From NCBI GenBank assembly GCA_944324265.1, contig CALUVS010000003.1:1-64000 (forward strand): a stretch of DNA of 64,000 nt. The letters are read 5' to 3'. Below the pieces are notes generated by a model. It saw nothing but the letters and a program-made list of their open reading frames with translations, was not told the origin of the DNA and made no database searches. Below, one piece after another: positions 34,141 through 43,700 of this stretch; the first letter of the stretch is position 1; the number at the start of each line of letters is the position of its first letter. The position numbers and the translations under genes are program-made. Origin of the DNA: an uncultured Traorella sp. Lineage in GTDB: Bacteria; Bacillota_I; Bacilli_A; Erysipelotrichales; Erysipelotrichaceae.

Positions 34141-34896
34141 ATGTTTGTAAAATATTTTAAAGAATACAGCTATAATTTAGATCGGGAAATGGAATTCAAA
34201 GTTTATGGACATGCCGGTAAGCCCTGTGTTGTCTTTCCTTGTCAAGATGGCCAATTCTATGATTTTGAAGACCGTGGAATGATTGATACAATAGCCGATA
34301 AGATTGAACAAGGAAGAATTCAGCTGTTCTGCATTCAATGTGCAGATAAAGAATCTTGGAGTGATACATGGGGTGATCAGCACAAACGTATTTTGATTCA
34401 TGAACAATGGTTTAACTATGTCTGTGAAGAGTTTATTCCTCGTCTGTATCAGATTCATAATGAAACCGCACAGGAAGATTATCAAGGAAAGGTCATGACG
34501 ACAGGAGCCAGTATGGGAGCCTATCACTCCTTGAACTTTTTATTGCGCCGACCAGATATTTTTGACACAACCTTATGTCTGAGTGGTTTATATCATGCCA
34601 GCTATTTTTTCCAGAATTACAACGATCCGCTCATCTATCATAATTCACCGACAGATTATTTAAGCCAGATGGATCCTTATCATCCTTATGTTGAAAAGTA
34701 TCGTCACTGCGATATCATCATCTGCTGCGGACAGGGAGCATGGGAAGAAGAATCCTGCAAAGACGGCAATCTTCTGCGTGAACAATTTGCCCGTTTGAAT
34801 GTTCCGGTATGGATTGATTTCTGGGGCTATGATGTCTGCCATGACTGGCCATGGTGGCTCAAACAATTCCCATATTTTATTGATAAGCTTGTTTAG
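34141..34896 (+). CDS. Alpha/beta-hydrolase esterase (Fes/esterase D-like)
   Basis: A 251-residue alpha/beta hydrolase with nucleophile elbow TTGASMGAY (Ser124), a candidate catalytic His in YDVCHDWPWW near the end, and a GQFYDFEDRG oxyanion-side segment. No signal peptide, so cytoplasmic. Related putative esterases are annotated as poly(3-hydroxybutyrate)-depolymerase-like or enterochelin-esterase-like. It lies 6 bp after the ATP-grasp gene and just before a second esterase. Confidence 0.8.
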   Translation: MFVKYFKEYSYNLDREMEFKVYGHAGKPCVVFPCQDGQFYDFEDRGMIDTIADKIEQGRIQLFCIQCADKESWSDTWGDQHKRILIHEQWFNYVCEEFIPRLYQIHNETAQEDYQGKVMTTGASMGAYHSLNFLLRRPDIFDTTLCLSGLYHASYFFQNYNDPLIYHNSPTDYLSQMDPYHPYVEKYRHCDIIICCGQGAWEEESCKDGNLLREQFARLNVPVWIDFWGYDVCHDWPWWLKQFPYFIDKLV

Positions 34897-34906
34897 GAGT
34901 GAAGAC

Positions 34907-35662
34907 ATGTTAATAAAAGAAGATATATATCTACCTATGGCAGACAGCAGCAGAACACTGCATATTTATATGCCGGATGATCGAAAAGACAATGAAAGAT
35001 TTCCTGTTTTGTATATGTTTGACGGACATAATCTTTTCTTGGATGAAGAGGCTACCTACGGAAGAAGTTGGGGAATGAAAGAAACCTTTGAATTCATGAA
35101 TTATCGTGCTATCATTGTCGGACTGGAATGCAATCACGAAGGAAATCTGCGTCTGTGTGAGTTTTCCCCCTACAGTTTCAGCGATAATTATTGGGGACAG
35201 GTAGATGCCTGCGGCAAGGAGCTTTTTGAATGGATGGTTCATGGTTTAAAGCCCTACATTGATGAAAAATATCCGACTCTTCCGGAGAGTGAACATACCT
35301 TGATCGGCGGCAGCAGTATGGGCGGTCTGATGGCAATTTATGGCGGAGCCATTTACCCGCATGTGTATTCCAAAGCTGCTTGTCTGTCTCCTTATTACAC
35401 TCATGTATTGAAAAGATTGCTGGCAGATATTGAAAAGAGCGAAGATTTATCTAACAGTACTTTTTACATCAGTTGGGGACGTCATGAATGGCGAACTAAA
35501 AGAGCTTTAAGTATCGGCACCGAAGAAAATCTGAAAGTATGCCGTCTTTTGACCAAGAAGAATGCGAAGGTGTATCCACATTGTATGGAACATGGACATC
35601 ATTCTGAAGAAAGCTGGGAAAAAGAAGTTCCGATATTTATGGAAGAATTACATATAGTATAA
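34907..35662 (+). CDS. Second alpha/beta-hydrolase esterase (enterochelin esterase-like)
   Basis: A 251-residue cytoplasmic esterase: LYMFDGHNLFLD (36-47), nucleophile elbow LIGGSSMGGL (Ser137), and HGHHSEESWEKEV near the end with the probable catalytic His. It belongs to the Fes/YjfP-like esterase group and differs from the preceding one in sequence. Start at 34907 with TTTAGGAGTGAAGAC; a longer frame from 34799 overlaps the previous gene and is rejected. Last gene of the operon; terminator at 35661. Confidence 0.85.
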   Translation: MLIKEDIYLPMADSSRTLHIYMPDDRKDNERFPVLYMFDGHNLFLDEEATYGRSWGMKETFEFMNYRAIIVGLECNHEGNLRLCEFSPYSFSDNYWGQVDACGKELFEWMVHGLKPYIDEKYPTLPESEHTLIGGSSMGGLMAIYGGAIYPHVYSKAACLSPYYTHVLKRLLADIEKSEDLSNSTFYISWGRHEWRTKRALSIGTEENLKVCRLLTKKNAKVYPHCMEHGHHSEESWEKEVPIFMEELHIV

Positions 35663-35704
35663 AAAAGGCTATGAAGGCTCAATGAGTTTTCATAGCTTTT
35701 TCTT
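35661..35704. terminator. Bidirectional terminator between esterase operon and mglC
   Basis: AAAAGGCTATGAA pairs with TTTTCATAGCTTTTT (one mismatch); T-runs on both strands serve two convergent units. Confidence 0.8.
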
Positions 35705-36710
35705 ATCTTTTCAAAGTGTATTTACGAATATCCAATGCAACAGCTACAATGATAACAATCCCCTGAGCAACAAACTGCAGAGAAGGATCAATGCCTAAAA
35801 ATTGCAGTGAAGTCTTTAATAATTCAAATACTAATACTCCTAATAAAATACCGGAAATCTTTCCGACTCCGCCGGTAGTGGATACACCGCCGATCGTACA
35901 GGCAGCAATCGCTTCCAATTCATAGCCCTGCCCTAGATTGACAGAAGCACCGCCGGATTTTGCAGCCAGCAAGAAACCGGCCATCCCATACATAGCACCG
36001 GCTAAAGCATAAATGATCATCTTTGAACGTTTAGTATTGACGCCGCTCACTTCAGCCGCCAATTCATTGCCGCCGATAGCATACATATTCTTTCCATGGG
36101 TTGTTTTATTATACAAGAACCACATCAAGATGCCCATGACTACAGCAATGCACAAAAGGAACGGCAATTCATAAAAACCTAAGTCAAAATAACCGACAAC
36201 ATCTGTATAGTCATTGACTAAACCGCCGATAGGATCACTGCCTGAATATACTTGATTGGCACCATAAACGATGGTCTGCATGCCCAATGTAGCCAGAAAC
36301 GGCGGTACATGCAGTTTGGCAATGATAAAACCATTGGCCAATCCTATCAAAGCACACAGCAGCAAGACAAAAAGCAAGACTGCCCATATCGGCAATTCAG
36401 GCAGCATGGGGAAAAACTTAGAAGAATAGTCACTTCTTTGAAGCAAAGTACAAGCCAATACTCCTCCCAATCCAATAATCCGCCCAGCCGATAAATCGGT
36501 TCCTTTCGTAATCAAAGTACCGCTGACTCCCAAAGCAACCAGAAAACGAATGGAAGTTGTCAGTGAAATATTATTGAAATTACGTCCGCTAAAGAAATTT
36601 TTCTGTGTAAGGCCAACATATAAAACCAACACAAGCAAAAGCAGGATAATCGCATTATTGGAGGCAAAACTAAATCCTTTCTGAATATAATTTTTTGTTT
36701 GATTTTTCAT
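35703..36710 (-). CDS. mglC: Galactose/methyl-galactoside ABC transporter permease
   Basis: A 335-residue permease with about eight to ten membrane segments; KGTDLSAGRIIGLGGVLA, IAKLHVPPFLATLGMQTI and AIAACTIGGVSTTGGVGKI are hallmark stretches of MglC/RbsC. It forms the channel for galactose or methyl-beta-galactoside. It starts 9 bp after mglA with AGGAAGAAATC, last gene of mglBAC. Confidence 0.93.
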   Translation of the reverse strand: MKNQTKNYIQKGFSFASNNAIILLLLVLVLYVGLTQKNFFSGRNFNNISLTTSIRFLVALGVSGTLITKGTDLSAGRIIGLGGVLACTLLQRSDYSSKFFPMLPELPIWAVLLFVLLLCALIGLANGFIIAKLHVPPFLATLGMQTIVYGANQVYSGSDPIGGLVNDYTDVVGYFDLGFYELPFLLCIAVVMGILMWFLYNKTTHGKNMYAIGGNELAAEVSGVNTKRSKMIIYALAGAMYGMAGFLLAAKSGGASVNLGQGYELEAIAACTIGGVSTTGGVGKISGILLGVLVFELLKTSLQFLGIDPSLQFVAQGIVIIVAVALDIRKYTLKR

Positions 36711-36719
36711 GATTTCTTC

Positions 36720-38228
36720 CTATAACTGAGCAGCCAAGCTCATGATAATTTCCTGAGTTGCTTCTTTTTGCTGGACAAAACCGCTGACTCTTCCTTCTTT
36801 CATGACCATGATCACATCTGACATCCCGAGTAATTCACTCATTTCTGAAGAAATCATAATGATGCTTTTTCCTTGCTGGCTCAGTTCTCTCATAATTGTA
36901 TATATTTCATATTTGGCCCCTACATCAATTCCGCGGGTAGGTTCATCCAAGATCAAAACATCAGGTTCATTGGCCAGCCATCGAGCAATGATCACTTTTT
37001 GCTGATTGCCTCCGGATAAGGTATGAATCAATGATCGGGAGCTAGGTGCTTTGATCTGCAGTTTATTGATATTTTGCTGGACTACATTTTCTAATTTCTT
37101 ATAATTCAAGATGAATCCATGATCCAAATAATTCGGCAATGAAGCAATCGCAACATTATCCATGATCGACAATACACCGAAGATTCCGGTAGCTCGGCGA
37201 TCCTCTGTCAGCAATGCCAGTCCTTTTTGAATGGCATCTTTAGGACTTTTGATTTTGATTTCTTCACCATGATATATAATTTTCCCTTTGGATAATGAAC
37301 GAAGTCCAAACAAGCCTTCCATCAATTCACTGCGCTGAGCCCCGACTAAACCGCCGATTCCCAATATTTCGCCTTTTCTCAAAGTGAACGAAACATCTTG
37401 AAAGGAAGCTTCATGAATACTGGATAATCCTTCTACCTGCAGCACCGCTTCACCTAAAATGGATTGACTGGCCGGAAATCGATTCGTTAATTCCCTGCCG
37501 ACCATTTTGGCAATCAATAATTCAGTTGTCAGTTCACATGCCCGCCAAGTTCCGACACTGATGCCATCCCGCATGACAGTGACCTCATCAGAGATTTTCA
37601 GTATTTCTTCCATCTTATGCGAAATATAAATGATAGCACAGCCCATAGCTTTTAAATTTTGAATAATGGCAAATAAATTATTCACTTCATTTTCTGTCAA
37701 AGAAGAAGTTGGTTCATCCATGATCACTACTTTTGCCTGATAGGAAACAGCTTTAGCAATTTCTACCGACTGCATTTGTGATAAAGACAATGAGGATAAT
37801 TTCATTTTCGGATCAAATTCAGATAAATTTACTTTCTCCAGCAATTTTTTTGTTTCATTCATCATGACTTGATGATCCACAATCTTGATCCCTCTAATCT
37901 TTTTCAGCGGATATCTTCCGCAAAAAAGATTTTCTGCAATACTTCTTTCTAATATCGGCTGTAATTCCTGATGTACCATGGCAATGCCATGCCTGAGTGC
38001 ATCCTGCGATGATTTGATTTCAATGATCTGCCCATCAAGAAGTATATCTCCCTGATCTTTTTTATAAATGCCGAACAAGCATTTCATTAAAGTGCTCTTT
38101 CCTGCACCGTTTTCTCCCATCAACGCATGAACCGTACCGCTTTTTACATTGAAGGAAACATGATCCAGTGCTTTCACACCCGGAAATGATTTGCATATAT
38201 CCTTCATCTGCAGTAAATATTCACTCAT
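36720..38228 (-). CDS. mglA: Galactose/methyl-galactoside ABC transporter ATPase
   Basis: A 502-residue double ATPase. First domain: Walker A GENGAGKST, signature SLSQMQSVEIA, Walker B VVIMDEPTSSL. Second domain: degenerate Walker A GIGGLVGAQRSEL, signature LSGGNQQKV, Walker B VLILDEPTRGID. This sequence order is that of MglA. ATG after GAGGACATAAT. It energises sugar uptake with MglB and MglC. Confidence 0.95.
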   Translation of the reverse strand: MSEYLLQMKDICKSFPGVKALDHVSFNVKSGTVHALMGENGAGKSTLMKCLFGIYKKDQGDILLDGQIIEIKSSQDALRHGIAMVHQELQPILERSIAENLFCGRYPLKKIRGIKIVDHQVMMNETKKLLEKVNLSEFDPKMKLSSLSLSQMQSVEIAKAVSYQAKVVIMDEPTSSLTENEVNNLFAIIQNLKAMGCAIIYISHKMEEILKISDEVTVMRDGISVGTWRACELTTELLIAKMVGRELTNRFPASQSILGEAVLQVEGLSSIHEASFQDVSFTLRKGEILGIGGLVGAQRSELMEGLFGLRSLSKGKIIYHGEEIKIKSPKDAIQKGLALLTEDRRATGIFGVLSIMDNVAIASLPNYLDHGFILNYKKLENVVQQNINKLQIKAPSSRSLIHTLSGGNQQKVIIARWLANEPDVLILDEPTRGIDVGAKYEIYTIMRELSQQGKSIIMISSEMSELLGMSDVIMVMKEGRVSGFVQQKEATQEIIMSLAAQL

Positions 38229-38283
38229 ATTATGTCCTCATTTCTGAATGAAGTGTGCAAGATATGCACACCCCATATTTCAT

Positions 38284-39276
38284 TTATTTTGTTACTTTCA
38301 CGTAGTCAATCCAGTAATAAGTGTCCAGTTTTTCACCATTAAGTGCATCAATCGCCATATCTACTGCTTTATTTGACTGTCCGATATGATCATTTAATAC
38401 AGTTCCTGTCATTTCTCCCTTTTCAACTAAATCCACTACTTCATCCAAAGCATCTACACCTACTAAATAAATGTCTTCCCCAACGATTCTTCCGGCTGCA
38501 TCAATGGCCTGCTTAGCACCTAGCGCCATACCATCATTGTTGCAGAAAACAACTTCGATTTCTTCACCGTATTGAGCCAATGCATTCGCAACGATTTCAT
38601 TGCCTCTTTCCTGCTTCCAGTCTCCGCGTTCTTCCACAAGCTTGTTGACTTCCAAACCGCTTGTTTCGATATATTGTTCAATTGAATACTGAGTACGATA
38701 TTTCGCATCTACATTTTCAGGATCACCAACGACCATGACATAATTCAATTTGCCATCACCGTTCAAATCACCTTTGTCATCCAGATCCGCAATAATTTCA
38801 CCTTGATATCTTCCTGACTGTCTGGCATCAGCTCCTACATATGTCATCTTACCGGCATATTCAGCTCCGACACTTGTCATATCACTTTCAGATGGTTCAC
38901 GGTTAATGAAAATACATGGAATGCCGCTTTCCTCACATTTGTCAATAATTGTAGAAGCACTGGTTGTCTGAACTAAATTAATGATCATAACATCCATGCC
39001 CTGTGTAATAAAATTATCGATCTGAGCGGCTTGTTCCGCCTGATCATTTTTTCCATCAGTTACAGTTACCTTATATTCTACTTCTTCATTTGATAATTCA
39101 TCAAAATAACGTTCAATTTCTCCGCGATATAATGTCATAAAATTGTCATCATACTGATAGATGGCAACACCGACATTGATTTCTTCAGGTCCTTCAACGC
39201 TCTCTCCCTCATTGTTACATGCTGCTGCATTCAATAAAATAAAGCCTATCGTCAATACTGATAAAAACTTTTTCAT
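38284..39276 (-). CDS. mglB: Galactose/glucose-binding lipoprotein MglB
   Basis: A 330-residue substrate-binding lipoprotein: signal MKKFLSVLTIGFILLNAAAC (lipobox Cys20), periplasmic-binding type I fold, DGKNDQAEQAAQIDNFITQG and INREPSE sugar-pocket segments, and the calcium loop DLNGDGKLNYV typical of the galactose-binding protein. Start at 39276; AAGGAGGAAC lies 11 bp upstream. A 130-bp leader precedes it, followed by mglA and mglC. No autoinducer or chemotaxis genes adjoin. Confidence 0.93.
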   Translation of the reverse strand: MKKFLSVLTIGFILLNAAACNNEGESVEGPEEINVGVAIYQYDDNFMTLYRGEIERYFDELSNEEVEYKVTVTDGKNDQAEQAAQIDNFITQGMDVMIINLVQTTSASTIIDKCEESGIPCIFINREPSESDMTSVGAEYAGKMTYVGADARQSGRYQGEIIADLDDKGDLNGDGKLNYVMVVGDPENVDAKYRTQYSIEQYIETSGLEVNKLVEERGDWKQERGNEIVANALAQYGEEIEVVFCNNDGMALGAKQAIDAAGRIVGEDIYLVGVDALDEVVDLVEKGEMTGTVLNDHIGQSNKAVDMAIDALNGEKLDTYYWIDYVKVTK

Positions 39277-39402
39277 AGAACATGTTCCTCCTTGTATATT
39301 CAATATACGCCCACATCATACGCTTTATATCCCCCATTTACAATTGATATTCACTGAAAATACAAGTCATTTCTCTTTCATTAGCTGCACTCGACATAAA
39401 GC

Positions 39403-39434
39403 AACAAAAAACACCTATTTTCAGGTGTTTTAAG
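39403..39434 (-). terminator. Terminator of galK
   Basis: AAAACACCT and AGGTGTTTT pair over GAAAAT and are followed on the minus strand by TTTG; the hairpin overlaps the galK stop, so mglBAC likely has its own promoter. Confidence 0.8.
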
Positions 39435-40704
39435 CAATTCGGACAACGCCGCAATTTCGAATTTTAACTGCGAAACATGCATTTTTCCCATAAACCTTTT
39501 CCATCAATTGAACGTAGGAATCAAGCAAATCATTCGGTACAAATGCTTGAATTGTGCCGGCCAATCCTCCCCCGTGGACTCGCCAAGCCCCCTTATTTCT
39601 TAATATTTGTTCAGACAGACATAAAGCTAATGACAGCGGCTGATGAAAAACATCACTGGCCAAGTAAACATTCTGCAGATACATATATGAAGAATTACCG
39701 GATGCCAGAATAAGCTGGAAAAACTTATCTATATTTTTACTTTTTAAAGCATCTGATTCTTCTTTTGCCCGCTTTGTTTCATCAAAGAAATGAAAGGCTC
39801 TCAGCAAAGCACGATCATTTTCCAAAGCACAGCGTAGCTGTGAAATATTTGAAAGCACCTCCTCTTTTGAACATTCACTCAATACTTCTTTTCCCAGCAA
39901 ATGTGCGACTTGTTTCATTTCTTCCGGCATTTTTGCATATTCAGAAGACAAATGTGCATGACTTCCCTGTGTATTCACCAAGCACAAGGAATAGCCGTAT
40001 GCGGAAAAATCATAATCAATCGTCTCTACCAACGGAATTTTTGGGTCTTTAAAATCAATAAATACAAAGCCTCCGACAGCACATACCATTTGATCCAATA
40101 GTCCGCATGGTTTACCAAAATAAGTATTCTCCGCATATTGACCAATCTTAGCAAGCATTATCGGATCCAATCGATCTTCATTATAAAGACAAGAGATGAT
40201 CTTACCGATCAAAACTTCAAAGCAAGCACTGCTGGACAAACCAAATCCTTGAGGAACCTTGGAATCACTGTAGGCTTGAAAGCCGCCGATATGATAACCC
40301 AATTCTTTCATTCTGGCCAAGATTCCTTTGATCAATGACAAAGATGTATTTTTCTCTTCTTCTCGAAAACTCAAATCATTTAAATCAATCGGCGGTATCT
40401 GAAATCCTTCAGAAATAAATTCCACAACACCTTCACATTTTTTCACAACAGCTGCAATATCTACACTCAAAGCCGCACCCAGCACCTTCCCGCGCTGATG
40501 ATCTGTATGATTGCCGCCGATTTCACTTCTTCCCGGAGCACTGAATAAAGCATAGTCCCCCTCACCAAACTGATTCACCGCTTTTTCCAGCAAGCAAGTA
40601 TAGCGTTCAATTTCTGAAGATACATTTTCTTCTGCACAGCAATTCCGTAAAGCATCATCCAAACGATGCTCAAGCAAAGCATTTCTTAATTCATTATTTT
40701 CCAT
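39430..40704 (-). CDS. galK: Galactokinase
   Basis: A 424-residue GHMP-family kinase that makes galactose 1-phosphate. Signature FSAPGRSEIGGNHTDH (the usual GR-x-N-x-I-G-E-H-x-D-Y with variations common in clostridial galactokinases), the ATP loop VPQGFGLSSSACFEV and the C-terminal AWRVHGGGLAGTIQAFVP motif. It lies upstream of mglBAC on the same strand, supplying the first catabolic step; galT and galE are not in the window. A GGGGTT sequence precedes the ATG at a longish distance. Confidence 0.93.
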   Translation of the reverse strand: MENNELRNALLEHRLDDALRNCCAEENVSSEIERYTCLLEKAVNQFGEGDYALFSAPGRSEIGGNHTDHQRGKVLGAALSVDIAAVVKKCEGVVEFISEGFQIPPIDLNDLSFREEEKNTSLSLIKGILARMKELGYHIGGFQAYSDSKVPQGFGLSSSACFEVLIGKIISCLYNEDRLDPIMLAKIGQYAENTYFGKPCGLLDQMVCAVGGFVFIDFKDPKIPLVETIDYDFSAYGYSLCLVNTQGSHAHLSSEYAKMPEEMKQVAHLLGKEVLSECSKEEVLSNISQLRCALENDRALLRAFHFFDETKRAKEESDALKSKNIDKFFQLILASGNSSYMYLQNVYLASDVFHQPLSLALCLSEQILRNKGAWRVHGGGLAGTIQAFVPNDLLDSYVQLMEKVYGKNACFAVKIRNCGVVRIA

Positions 40705-40775
40705 ATTTTTACAGTAACCCCATTATAAATTCCCTTTCTGTTACTGCTCATTATAGAGGATAATCACAAGAAATA

Positions 40776-43700
40776 CTACTGCTTTTTCAAATAACAAATC
40801 AGAACGAAAGAAGAAACTAAGAAAAACAAAGTGAAATACTTTCCAGCAGTTTGAAAATAAACGCCTGTATTCGGTGTATCATCCAATATTTCTTTCTTTT
40901 GTGTATTCCCCCATTGATACACATAAGATTGACGAGTTCGATTATAACCCAGTTTTTCATTATCGATGTACACACTCCATCGATTATCTTCAAATGTGAT
41001 TTCTAACACACGAATCACTTCATCCAATTCATATCCTGAAGGTGCTTGAATTTCTTTCAAATAATAAACTCCTTCGGACAAATGATCAAAGTAAGTTCTT
41101 CCTTGATGATCAGTTGCATGAGATTCATGAAGAGTATTTCCGTCATCATCCATCAATACAAACTTAGCCCCCTCTAAAAATAAATTTGGATGGATTGCAT
41201 CAATCTTTTCCAATTGAATAGATATCTTTTTCAATTCATTGACGATTGGTTCACCGCCATTGATGTAAACTACTGCATGACGTCCATCTTCAGAGCGGTC
41301 ATAGTCAAAATACCATTTCGTATCATCTAAGACATAGTTTTCATTTGTGGCAATTTCCATGACATAATAACATCCATCGGCCAATCTGAATTCATCTTCT
41401 GTCAATAATACATTGAATTCTCCGTCACGATCGATGTGTCCGCTCGTCAGCATTTCGTCTTCTTCATAGACCAAACGTGGATTGTTTCTTCCTACATAGA
41501 TGTCTTCTGCTGCAAAGATACCAAATTCTACATCTCTCCATGCATCTTCCAAGTTGCCTTCCATTTCCTTGTTCAAGCGTACTATCAAGGAATCTATCGT
41601 TGGTGTTGGCTCCCATGGTTCTTCCAGTTCTTCTGGTTCTTCCGGAATCTTTTCATCAACGATCGGAGTTCCATTATTCGCTGCCACTCTCAATACTGGA
41701 GCTTCACTGCCATCATGCGCTAACTCAACTTCCCAGACATCGTAATTGATGTAATATCCATCAGGTGCATCGATCTCACGAATGTAGTATTTTCCTTCCG
41801 GATAATCAAAGGATGTGACGGCACGTCCTTGACTGTCAGTTACAACGATCTCTAATAATGAATCAGCAGGAATTGTTGTCTGCTTATCACCATCTTCTGT
41901 GATCTGATCAGGATCTACACCAAAGCCAGGATCCAATTCATCTACCGTGTATTCTTCAAACAATGGGAATCCGCTCATGGCATAAGCTGCTTCGCCCTCA
42001 TTGATCAAACGGATCTGATCAAGCGTAATGTCATAAACAAAGTAACCATCTTCTAATGCTTCTGGTTCATCACTGCCATCAACATAAGCTCCATCGAATC
42101 GATCGAAATTAGCTGAAGAAGCTACAAAGTAACGGAAGTTATAGCATCCATTCAATGCACTGCTGTCAAAATCAAATCGAAGATCACCCATAATTAGGTA
42201 GCCATCATCAATATTTTCCTCTGGATCAGTTGGTTGTTCGCCATCAGGTGTTTTCGTTCCTGTACCTTCTTCTGGAACTGTTGGTGTTTCTGATACTTCT
42301 GTATTGTTATCAATAGTTTCATTCAGATATGTTACTGCTGAGAAACGTAATAGATTGATCGCTGCTCCGCCTTCTTCTGGAACTGTTGGTGTTTCTGATT
42401 CTTCTGTATCTCCTGTTTCATCAGTAGGAATATCAGTTTCTTCATTCCCTGTATCTGCTCCATCTTCTGGTGTCTCAGGGATTTCTGTTTCACCATCGCC
42501 TGTTTCTGTACCATCCGTTGGAGGATCAATTGGATCTACTCCAAAGTCAGGATCAATTGGTTCACTTGGATCTGGCTGCACATATTCACCTTCATTGACA
42601 TCGATCTCTTCTTCTGTTTCATAGTAGGGTTCATAATCTAAGAAGCTTTCATAGAATCTTATCCATACCAGATCCAGATTATTTGCAAATGCCAATCCGT
42701 TTACCTTCAATAAGGTCTCAGGTAAACTGATGGTCAATAATCCCATGTCCGCAAACGCACTTTCACCAATCTCAATAACGAATAATTCTTTTCCGTCATT
42801 CATCTCAACAACTGCCGGTACTTCCAATGCCTTGATATCACTGTTCTTGAGTCCTGTGATCTTGATACCTTCATATATCGTTGTATCTCCATTTTGATGT
42901 GAGATAACCTCATACTCATACCAAGATGCAAATTCATCTTCGCTCACCCTCTGATCATGAACAGGAGCAACCTTCTTCTTGCCGTCTTTTGTCCATTCTC
43001 CATCTTCTTCCTCTGGATCACGAGTGAATTCATCATCGACATCTTCATCTGGGATCGTATCATCATTGAAGGATGGCAGTTCTTCCGCTGCAAAGATGCC
43101 GAACACGGCATTGCCCAATGGTCTTCCATCTTCATCGCTCTTCAATATCTCGATCTCAAATCTCTGACGATCATTGTTCAGCTGCAAGAATTCTGGGAAG
43201 ATCAATGATAATTGCATATCATAGGTCAATTCCACGTCCATCCGTTCTCCATTGGTCAGATATCCATGCGGACTTTCTTTTTCAATGACATAATATTTGC
43301 CTAAATAAAGCTGTTTTGATAGACCATGACCATCTTCATCGGTAGTGATCGTATCGACCAGTTCATTGGCTGTATATTTGATATCTCCATTGAGTACGAT
43401 ATCTTCTGCGGCATATACCTCAAAGACTGTATTGAATGGAACCAAGCTGTCTTCTTTCCATACAGGCTTCCAGCCGATCATGCCTGTTCTTTCATCGGTA
43501 TAAGCTTCAAAGCCATCAAAGATCGTTCCTCGTTTCTCGATACCGATGACACCTTTCTGCGGAATGTTCTCTACTTCAAATACCACTGTCAGATATTTAT
43601 CGACCCATTGTGTTTCAACATGATCCAAGATCACATCGCCATTTTCATCAATAGCATAATCCGGTGATTGAGGATCATTGCAGTTTGGTTTATCCTCTGC

